In this document: positions 9,068-16,247 of the stretch, piece after piece
Numbering within the stretch: position 1 is the stretch's first letter
How the letters are laid out: every line of letters begins with the position of its first letter
NCBI GenBank assembly: GCA_015852425.1
Contig: JAAAIG010000853.1
Coordinates: forward strand, 1 to 16,247
Direction of reading: 5' to 3'
DNA: 16,247 nucleotides
DNA from: Gryganskiella cystojenkinii
Lineage: Eukaryota; Mortierellomycota; Mortierellomycetes; Mortierellales; Mortierellaceae
Made by a program: the position numbers and the translations under genes
Notes under the pieces: model-generated
What the model was told of the DNA's origin: nothing
Database searches by the model: none
Seen by the model: the letters and a program-made list of their open reading frames with translations, nothing else

Positions 9068-11982
9068 TCTTGTTGGCAAGCCTAGGCGCCTTTATCGCTC
9101 TGCCGCATGAGGCCACAGTTGGACCTTTCGGGGGGTATCCCAAAGCATAAAAAAAATGGTCCATCAAAAGCAAACTCCACTGTCGTTCGTCATTGGTCTC
9201 GCCTTCATTACGAAATGCCAGTTCTCTGTACAACTCCCTCATTCATGTTGCGCCAGACGCCTCTCGCGAGCAAAGGTGCATTGGCTGCGTCTTTCAAACA
9301 AGAAAGAGAAAGAAAAAAAAAGCCAAACTCTCTGGGAAGGTGGCTGGGAAGTTGTGGTTGATACATGAAGCGATGTGAGAGGTACTCCCCTTTTTTGCTT
9401 CTGTCAAATCGCATCACTTTGCATGCATCCAGTGGTCCCAACATCGCCAAAATATGTCCAAGAGTCGAGTTCTCTGCTGGGACAAACGCGACAACGTTTG
9501 TTTGTTTGTATGTGTGTGTGCAGATGTGTTTTTTTTTGACCCTGCTTTGTTGACATTTTTTTTTTCAAAAGATGATGGCCGTTTTGTATTTTGCTGCTGG
9601 CTGGTAGCCGACTGTACAGTACTTTGCAGTGCTCAGTTTTTGTTACAACTCCCTTTTGACATATGCATCATGAGCTTTTGTAGACGGTCGCGAGCACAAA
9701 ATTTGCGTCCGGAGGGAGGAAGGTGGAAAGGTTCTAGCGGGATGAATGCGGTGGGTCCCCACCCACCCAAATTTACAACTGTGATATAGAATGGATGGGA
9801 GGTGTATGTATCAGAGCCCCCGGAAGATGCCAGACGCACCAAACTCACAACTCAAGCAGATACGTTCCCCTGACTCTTTCTTTTTTTTTATTTCCTTTCA
9901 TTCCCACTTTTTGTTCAAGCAATGCATCGCAAGGAGGCGGGCCTCTCTTTGACCCCCAACTCCCTCCTCTCTGTTTCCTTCTTTCTTTCTGCGAAATGCT
10001 GACGGACAAATAAAAGGGGAAAGAAGAGAATGGTCAGAGACACGAGCAACAGGGGGGCTGTGACCTTCCAGCCCAATGCAATGAATGATCCACTTTTTTG
10101 TTGTTGCTTGTTGTCTGCAACCCCTCCTTTCGACCACAACACGATCATCCGTCGAAGAAAAAGAAAAAAAACGTGGAATCAACAACCCGCCTGAAAGCCA
10201 AAACTTCAAACATAGTCTACAAGAACGACGGAAGGAATCCCGAACGCACACAAAGGAAAATGCAGGGCCAAGCTCTCCCATAGCGCATCAATCATCGGTC
10301 ATCATTGTTCCCCACGAAAAATAAATAAATATACATTAACACATACGCATATAAACAAAAAAACGATTCCGCCGGTTCCCTTTTCCCTTCTTTCACAGGG
10401 ACTATCGAAGATGTTGACCACATTTTATTGCGCTGCTGAAGGTTCGATCTTCCTCTCCCTTCGTCCTATTTCGATGGTCCCTTGACGTCTTGTTTTGTTT
10501 TCAAGACACTTCTATGTCCTCTCCACTTGGTCTGGACCGTGTCCTCGAAATCTGCATTTTTTTTTTTCAACAATCCTTCCTGGGAATGATTGTCAACCCC
10601 AGGAACAAAAGGGAAACCAAGTAATAAAAAAAAAAGCGTCGCCTCTTTCTCCCGGCACCTCGTTCATGAACAGTGATGATTGTGCGGACGAAAGATCAAC
10701 CGTCAAAACGAACGGCTACTCTATCTCTCTTGCAAAAGAAAATTTTCAAACCCCATGAGCACATTTTGTATGCTTTTTTGTCTAGGAACTAAGCTCTAGA
10801 GAGGAACATCGTTCGAAACAGAAGATTTTTGAGCAATAGGAAGGGCGAAGAGCGATTCTGAGCTGAACCTTGGAACGTGGCGTTCGGGGTGACAAACTTC
10901 CGCCTTGTCTTCTTGTCTCTGATTGATGGCGAGACAACAAAAAACACAAAAAAACTAAACTGAGTGTGGCTGTCTTCGAAAACGTAGTCGGACAATTGGT
11001 GCAGAGGGCGGCTGGGGCTGCGCTGGTGCAAAAGAGAAAAAACATAAAACAAAAACTATGTTGGACAGCAGTGGCAAGGGCTAGACTTTTTGGTTGTTTG
11101 GGCAATAAACAACGAAAAAAAGAAACTGGGCGAAGAGGCGGACTTGGGCTGGTTCTGGTCTCTCTATTATTGTTTAATCGTTCTTTTCATGCCTTCTCTT
11201 TTCCTTGTCCAAAGGAAACCAAAGGATCAACGTTCAAGGTGACGAATATTAAAAAAAAGAAAAAAAAAAAAAGATCCAGTCTCACTCAGTCTGCTGGCAA
11301 AAAATATCAAAAACACCCATAAACTCAACCTTCCTGCAAACTCTCTCTTTGGGTGCTATTGTTCAGATGTTGGGGACCGTGTTCAAACTACAAAGTGGGA
11401 GAAGGGGGTGGTTTTCAAATGTTCTTTGGTTGCCTTCTTTGGCAAAGCATCATCCTAGATCGCAAGGACGAGGTGAAAGAACGAAATAACGACGCGACCA
11501 CACCCCTACTGTATGTGGAAAAGATACAAGCTAGACTATCCGCTGTCTTTGGCCATTCTCTGACCCCCCTCCCCCTTTCTCGTTCTCTCTCTCCTGCTGG
11601 AAAACATTCGCATTCTTTTATGTATGCTGTTGCTTTTGACTTGTTTCTATTTCTGTGATAACCAAGCACACTTGGCATCGTTTTTACCTGACCGCCTCAC
11701 CACAGACGATAACCCTGAAGGTTATGCCCGGTTTGATCAACAATAGTAAGAGCCGAACTTTACAATAGACGAGAATGTTACTCGCGCGATCTCTCATCCT
11801 CGCGTCTTTAATTCAGAATCGAGTCTATCTTAGATGTCATGTACCATCCATCATCAAACAGTCAAAACTTGTATGGACCTTCAGGAAGCACAGGTGCACA
11901 GGTTCTTCCGCCGACGTGACCAGATATCCAATTTAAAAAAAGCTGACGCATGATAGCAAGATAGTACTCTGACAAGGACTAA

Positions 11983-12031
11983 CTCCTTCTCCTCCTCCTC
12001 TCCTTTCCTCCCCCTCCTCCTTCTCCTCCTC
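11983..12031 (+). repeat. 49-nt uninterrupted pyrimidine (CTCCT-rich) tract
   Basis: Every base from 11983 to 12031 is C or T, arranged as imperfect CTC/TCC triplets. Such tracts can adopt triplex (H-DNA) structure or serve as promoter pyrimidine stretches. It lies about 570 bp upstream of the GT17 reading frame, on the same strand. Confidence 0.7.
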
Positions 12032-12597
12032 GTCCGAGGATCTCGGCGCTTGCGCTATGATCTCAGACCAGCGTCCCTGTCAAAAGATCAAGAACGGAAT
12101 CGTAAAAAGAAAAAAAAGTCAAAACTGCTCTCTTATCCTTGTGGTTTGACTAGTCGAGCTCGCTGCCTTCCTTAAGCCTCCTACCGAGAAACGTGTCCAG
12201 CGTTCAAATGGTCGCTGAGAGAGGGAGAGGGAGGGAGCCGGTTGAATCGTCGATTTGCCTCGCTGTTTGACAAAGACAAGACATATAGCAACGAGCACAC
12301 CTTTGCAGACTGCAGATTAGAAGGAGACATATTGTAGAAAAAGTTCTGCATTCTCCATCTAATCGCTAATCATTCAACATCTGCTCCTCTCGCTCTCTCG
12401 AGTTCTCGATTTGCTGCATTTTACATTGTTTCCTCATTCGCATGCACTGCTAGATCTTTCCCTATTTCCAAATCTGACTTCTACGTCTCCCCGTATTATT
12501 TCTCGCCCAGTTTCAAGTTTTTTTTTTTTTGAGGTTAAAAAACGCTATGATACGCTCAGCAGCCGAATCCTCTAAAGGTCGGTGAGGCTGCTCTTTT

Positions 12598-13395
12598 TTG
12601 GGCCAAGTTACCATCATGAAACCTGAGGACGAGGGCTGGGCCATGGAGACTTATTCCAGAAACGCTGGATGGGATCTGGCGATCGATACTTACAAGCCCT
12701 CGGAGGGCTGGGTCATCATCTCGGATATCGATGAGGTTCCTCGTCGGTCTGTCCTGCAGGCGATCAAGGACCAGAACCCAGTCAATGCGCGCGGCGATCT
12801 GAACGGGTTCTTTGTCGATGGCGGGAAAGACTCCTTGGGCGATCTGGTTCGACTCCAATGTCGGTTGTATTACTATTCGTTCGAGTACGTCAGCAAAGAG
12901 TGGTGGAACGGTCCCATCCTGCACAGGTTCCGTGACAAGGGATCTCCAAACGCTCTGAATACCAAGAAACAACAACGGGGCAAATCCCTTGACCTCCAAT
13001 CGCCCTTCACTGGAAATACCTTGCGCCTGTCCCGAGTTGACTGCGAGGCGCCTGCGTTGATCGGTTCCTGCTTCCATTGCAGTTGGTGTTTCAAGGACAT
13101 GTCGACCGTGATCAACAAGCTCGTATCTTATTCGCACATGGACCATAATACGGCGCAAGTTCGAGACCCTGCTTGGATCATTGATCATTTCCAGATAGGG
13201 GCGGATTTGATCGGTCGAGACCAACCGTTTGATTACATCCCTGAGAACCAGGATGTGCCTGAGATGGTCAAGCAAAACAGGGAGGCCTATAAGTACATGA
13301 CCCTGAGATGGAATCAGACCAACGCAGGATTCTGGGACATGGGTCCCAGAAACCAAAGAAGGATCCGACTGCCTTTTCCACCGTCACTGTCATGA
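12598..13395 (+). CDS. GT17 family (MGAT3-like) glycosyltransferase, N-terminal part missing
   Basis: The frame runs from 12598 (the first ATG is at 12616) to the TGA at 13393-13395, 265 codons. It matches glycosyltransferase family 17, which includes the animal enzyme that adds bisecting N-acetylglucosamine to N-glycans in the Golgi. Landmarks, counted from 12598, are RNAGWDLAIDTYKPSEGW (21-38), the DXD-like SDIDEVPRR (42-50), YYYSFEY (91-97), WNGPILHRFR (103-112), FHCSWCFKD (159-167), SYSHMDHN (177-184) and WNQTNAGFWD (238-247). The cytoplasmic tail, membrane anchor and roughly the first 80-120 residues of the fold are absent. The frame is closed upstream by TGA at 12583-12585. CCAAG at about 12608 could be a splice acceptor after a T-rich tract, but I found no upstream exon. 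It is therefore either the last exon of a split gene or a 5'-truncated copy. The substrate in fungi is unknown. Confidence 0.82.
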   Translation: MGQVTIMKPEDEGWAMETYSRNAGWDLAIDTYKPSEGWVIISDIDEVPRRSVLQAIKDQNPVNARGDLNGFFVDGGKDSLGDLVRLQCRLYYYSFEYVSKEWWNGPILHRFRDKGSPNALNTKKQQRGKSLDLQSPFTGNTLRLSRVDCEAPALIGSCFHCSWCFKDMSTVINKLVSYSHMDHNTAQVRDPAWIIDHFQIGADLIGRDQPFDYIPENQDVPEMVKQNREAYKYMTLRWNQTNAGFWDMGPRNQRRIRLPFPPSLS

Positions 13396-13574
13396 CCGAC
13401 ACTGACATGGAGATCGATCTCGACGCCACCAAACCAACAATCCTCTTGGAAACCAGCACGAGCTCCAAAGCTGATGAGTCGTCATCCGAGGAAGAAGAGT
13501 CGAGTGATGAAGAGATATCCAATGAGGATGGCGAGGATATAAAACTCGAAACGGAAGAGTCAGAGGAGGAATAA
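13293..13574 (+). other. acidic, Ser/Glu-rich frame overlapping the GT17 3' end
   Basis: A second frame opens at 13293 and ends in TAA at 13572-13574. It overlaps the last 100 nt of the GT17 frame. Its end is strongly acidic (SSSEEEESSDEEISNEDGED) and composed largely of GAG, GAA and GAT codons, which looks like a coding acidic tail. Its frame differs from the GT17 frame. It could be the true C-terminus reached after a lost or gained base, a short intron, or an unrelated stretch. I cannot choose between these. Confidence 0.35.
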
Positions 13575-13673
13575 TGAGACAGGTAGCATACACATATCTT
13601 AAATACATCCACACATATGGAGTTGTCCATGGGCAATAATGTACATTTTTATGTCTAAAAGGGAACGGTAAAA
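13575..13673. other. convergent intergenic gap between the GT17 and ACP-like genes
   Basis: Only about 100 bp separates the two tail-to-tail reading frames, so their 3' UTRs probably overlap. No canonical AATAAA is present in either direction; AATAATG at 13635 is the nearest match on the plus strand. Confidence 0.5.
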
Positions 13674-14180
13674 TTAATGCTTGCGAATCTTGCTGGAGAT
13701 CAATTGGACAATGTCGCGGAGGGTCCTGACCTTGTCGGCTTCCTCGATAGCAATGTCGACTTGCCATTGAGAGCTCAAGTCGCGTTCGACCTTGTCCATG
13801 ACCTGGTACATCTTGAAGACATCCATCTTGAGGTCGTTAATGAGATGAGTGTCGAGTGTCAAGGCACTGGTCTGATCCTCATCCGCGGCGGGCGGGGCGC
13901 GATCCAGCAAGCCGTAGACTGTACTGAAGACGAGTTCTTGGACGACGGGGTTTAATGGGACTTGTTCATCCTTGGTGATATTGCTGCTGCTATCATTGAG
14001 GAGGATGTTGCTGTATGAAAGAAGGGAACGGGACGAAGACGAGAAACAGGCCAGGCGCCGAGAATGAACTGAAGAAGTGTAGATGGAGGTTCGAATCCTG
14101 CATGAGGCAGCGATCATGGCACGGCTTGTGCCGGCACTGCGACTGGCAAGCAAAATTTTGTGGGAGGTAGCGCGGATCAT
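13674..14180 (-). CDS. mitochondrial acyl-carrier-protein-like protein lacking the phosphopantetheine serine
   Basis: A 168-residue protein with a mitochondrial-style presequence (residues 1 to about 55, rich in Arg and Ser, almost no acids: MIRATSHKILLASRSAGTSR). An ACP-fold domain follows at about 78-165. THLINDLKMDVFKMYQVMDK (111-130) aligns with the ACP helix II motif in which DLGLDSL carries the 4'-phosphopantetheine serine. Here the serine is Val121 (GTC, 13820-13818). IEEADKVRTLRDIVQLISSK (145-164) matches the conserved C-terminal helix region. Normal mitochondrial ACP carries acyl chains for lipoate synthesis and, with LYR proteins, supports complex I and iron-sulfur cluster assembly. 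This copy could not take the cofactor at that place, so any role would be structural or regulatory. ATG 14180 was chosen because the presequence starts there; the frame is open further upstream, but through a likely 5' UTR intron. Confidence 0.82.
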   Translation of the reverse strand: MIRATSHKILLASRSAGTSRAMIAASCRIRTSIYTSSVHSRRLACFSSSSRSLLSYSNILLNDSSSNITKDEQVPLNPVVQELVFSTVYGLLDRAPPAADEDQTSALTLDTHLINDLKMDVFKMYQVMDKVERDLSSQWQVDIAIEEADKVRTLRDIVQLISSKIRKH

Positions 14181-14260
14181 GTTGTAGTGTTGATGGTGAA
14201 TGTGCGTGTTCGTGTAGAGATCAAAACGGATGAAGGTGATTGCTGGTCGAGAATTGACCA

Positions 14261-14341
14261 CTGTGGGAAAAAAAGAAATAAAAACGCCACCAAAATATAA
14301 TTCTGTTGACATAAACCCTGCAGGAGCAACTGCTGGCTTAC
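14261..14341 (-). other. probable 5' UTR intron of the ACP-like gene
   Basis: On the minus strand a GTAAGC donor at 14341 and a strong acceptor, T-rich and ending CCCACAG at 14261, bound an 81-nt segment 80 nt upstream of the chosen ATG. The preceding exon has no in-frame ATG after a TAA in the joined frame, so I place the intron in the 5' UTR. Confidence 0.5.
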
Positions 14342-14920
14342 CGCCGTAATAGCTCAGGTCAACAAGGACGCAATGCTGAGAACGTGGTTATTGCTTTTTG
14401 AAAAAAAAAAAAACTCCCCTGTATGGAAAAGAGTAAGAATAGGAGAAGAAGGTAAAAGACAGTGAATATGAAGGTTAGTGAACAAAGAAGAATATTCGGA
14501 TGACTGAACGCGCGATGAGATTCGAGGAAATTCCGGCAAGGTACAGATGACAATTATCCCTCGGTGTCAGACACTAGACAGTCCATTGAACGATGGGGTA
14601 AGCGCGACAGCCGCCTGAGCATGACCATAATCAGATCGCTATTGTCCATCTCCCTGAACCAGTTTGCTTGTAACAACAGGGATTCGATCTAATTTTTTCA
14701 TCTGGTTCACGTATCAATTTTGACACTTTCAATTACGGAGCGACTGGTATACGAAACGAGGCATTCAATTATATCACCATCTTTGTTATGGCCATTATGG
14801 TCACGATGGTTTGTCGTTATTTCGATCTTTTGGCAAACAATATCCAATTGTGCAGTTCGTTTGATCGCCTTGCCACTTGTCCCCCTGTCATTGCTAGACA
14901 TTAAATTACGGCGCAAATCA
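14342..14920. other. intergenic, between the ACP-like gene and the protease pseudogene
   Basis: This should contain the ACP-like gene's promoter and the old 3' flank of the protease. It has an A run at about 14400-14413. No gene, RNA or repeat is evident. The short minus-strand frames at 14354-14553 and 14707-14937 resemble nothing known to me. Confidence 0.5.
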
Positions 14921-16194
14921 TTACTTGAGAGGGGCAATGCGAACCGAAGAACCGAAGGTGACTGTCCCTTGGTGAAGACTCAGTACTTTATTTTTGAGAA
15001 AGACGTCGCCCAGGATCCAGAAATCCGTCGGACCACCTTGCAGTCCCGAATAGCAATCATCCGTGTCATTATGCTCCAAAGGAAGGCCAAATCTGCGAAT
15101 GGTATAAGGAAATCAGCTCTACATATCTTGAAACCGACACTTCCTTTAGACAAACCGAGAGCAAGGTATTGTCCAGGCTGCCAGGTTGGTATTCGTCTTG
15201 GCACCTCCGATCTGACTGTGGATCGCGGCTGCGGACGATCACAGGTGTCGTACCGGTGTCAATGTTGCCCTGAGCGGCTTGGTTCACTGACCAGTGGCTG
15301 ACAGAGACGTCCTCGATGGCGACTTGCCAGTAGCCTTGCTTAGTCACGTTGACGGTGGTTAGGTTCCCGGCGTGCGGTTGTGATCAATCGCTCCAAAGAG
15401 GTATTGACCATCCTCGCCACCATTCCGATGCAACTAAGGGAGAAAAACGGAGACGACAGGTTCGGCTTGCTGGTCTGCCGCAATGGCACTGTCCAAAAAC
15501 GGTTGGACACCTGGAACAGTTTCGATCGTGCTGAACCCTAGACCAAAGAGGTCATTGGCGCAGACGATCGGAAACTTGAAGACTCGTTCGTGGCGAGACC
15601 AATGGTCTGACGGACCTTGATATTGCCAATGGTCACGATGTCGGAATCGAGGATACCATTCGTGGCAGATCCATCACCATAAGTAGTAGCCCAAACCCAA
15701 ATGAGACCGTCTTTCTTGAAAGTGGAGGATTCGGAGGTCTCGAATCGATTATGGGCTTTGCAGCCTTCGGTCCTGCTGGTAGAACTTGGGAACCAGATAT
15801 GCGATGAACCAATGTCAAAGTCGACGAGGAATGTCTGACCTGGGGATCCGATCTTGACAGCGCCATAGTACTAAGTGACAGGCGAGGAATTAAGACAGAA
15901 AACAACATAGAGTTACTAATTGCTGTCCTAGCACAGAAGATTTGATTCTAAGGCAGAAAGAGCTTGGGTACTTACCTCAGTGCCCCGTTCATCATCGATT
16001 AGAGCGACGAGTCTAGAGTCTCCTATCTGCGCTGGATCGGCTCTCTTGCGGAGGTTAATCTGAGGGTAACGTTTTGCGATCTTGGCCACTTGAGAGAACA
16101 TGTTTTGCCTGTGACCAGGGTTGCAGATTAGAGGAGCCAAGGCCAAGCACGACGCGATCAAGACCCAGGAGGCGAGGTTAGATGCAAATATCAT
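14921..16194 (-). pseudogene. aspartic protease (pepsin family A1) pseudogene with several frameshifts and a stop
   Basis: Exon 1 (16194-15976) gives a signal peptide (MIFASNLASWVLIASCLALA) and a propeptide with basic sites (RKR at 49-51). An intact-looking intron, 15975-15871 (GTAAGT to CTTAG), joins in phase to YYGAVKIGSPGQ. The first catalytic motif reads DFDIGSS, with Ile for the usual Thr. The flap YGDGS and the second motif NIDTGTT are present. Frame changes are needed at about 15580-15560, 15373-15365, 15236-15230, 15160-15153 and 15085-15070, and TAG stands at 15436-15434 inside SVFLP/HRNGGEDGQYLFGAID. The C-terminal landmarks SGLQGGPTDFWILGDVFL survive at about 15051-14998. The two frame losses, two gains and one further loss cannot all be introns, because the segments between them are contiguous family sequence. 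The active gene would have been a secreted acid protease of about 400 residues. The 3' limit is approximate. Confidence 0.88.
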
Positions 16195-16247
16195 TCTGCT
16201 GGTGTGCGTGAATGTTGTTTTTAGAGTGTCTGCGTAGGTTGCAGATG
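16195..16247. other. upstream flank of the protease pseudogene
   Basis: Only about 50 bp remain before the window edge. No promoter element can be recognised. Confidence 0.4.

Larger units (their letters stand above)
8171..12597. other. 4.4 kb without a supportable gene, rich in homopolymers and simple sequence
   Basis: No frame here exceeds about 150 codons, and those that exist read as Lys-, Phe- or Ser-rich low-complexity peptides mirrored on the opposite strand. The stretch has many A or T runs of eight or more, three long poly(A) runs at about 8987-9067, and CT-rich tracts near 11570-11600 and 11983-12031. I found no tRNA with matching A and B boxes, no transposon ends and no long direct repeats by eye. 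It may include regulatory DNA for the cyclin, upstream exons of the GT17 gene or noncoding RNA; none of these is shown. Confidence 0.5.

Noticed and set aside
8796..9242. 148-codon minus-strand frame
   Set aside because: Its middle is poly-Phe read from the poly(A) ladder, so it is an artefact of simple sequence.
10966..11322. 118-codon plus-strand frame
   Set aside because: The Lys-rich low-complexity ending comes from A runs, an opposite-strand frame of similar length exists, and there are no domain features.
11776..11937. Short plus-strand frame starting MLLARSLILASL, considered as a first exon of the GT17 gene
   Set aside because: It has a membrane-like start but no GT17 similarity, and no donor that joins convincingly to 12609.
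12556..13356. 266-codon minus-strand frame
   Set aside because: Exact mirror of the GT17 frame, which has recognisable family motifs on the plus strand.
14088..14098. GGTTCGAATCC-like sequence, a perfect tRNA B box
   Set aside because: It lies inside the ACP-like coding region (minus-strand codons for the presequence). No matching A box or acceptor stem is found at the right distance.
14720..15301. 193-codon plus-strand frame
   Set aside because: It lies antisense to the protease pseudogene, whose family landmarks are clear on the minus strand. Its own translation resembles nothing.

Overview
This window is nuclear DNA from a filamentous fungus. The best guess is an early-diverging (Mucoromycota, Mortierella-like) species. 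The basis is split genes with short GT-AG introns of about 80 to 160 bp, a glutamine- and histidine-rich Pho80-type cyclin, a GT17 glycosyltransferase and a secreted pepsin-type protease. The lineage is inferred from gene style, not from a marker gene.

Layout. The left 7 kb holds three intact-looking genes, all on the minus strand. (1) At 196-1558, a four-exon gene for a 312-residue protein with a membrane segment at each end; I do not recognise its family. (2) At 1899-4100, a two-exon F-box/leucine-rich-repeat protein. (3) At 4407-7049, a single-exon 880-residue Pho80/Pcl-type cyclin full of Gln, His and Thr tracts. About 5.5 kb follows (7050-12597) with no gene I can defend. It is rich in homopolymers and simple repeats, including a G-quadruplex motif just upstream of the cyclin, two GGCGGG boxes set between poly(A) runs, and a 49-nt pure pyrimidine tract.

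The right 3.7 kb looks less healthy. A GT17 glycosyltransferase reading frame (12598-13395, plus) lacks its N-terminal part, and an acidic frame overlaps its end. A convergent gene (13674-14180, minus) encodes a mitochondrial acyl-carrier-protein-like protein that has valine where the phosphopantetheine serine should be. From 16194 down to about 14921 lies an aspartic protease gene broken by at least five frame changes and an in-frame stop.

Functional links. The genes do not form a pathway. The F-box protein (ubiquitin ligase adaptor) and the cyclin (cyclin-dependent kinase partner) are both regulatory and lie in tandem, but nothing in the sequence shows that they act together. The points most worth a second look are the serine-less ACP, a CaaX-ending extension right behind the F-box protein's stop codon, and the run of damaged or divergent genes at the right end. 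I did not find a clearly new multi-gene system.
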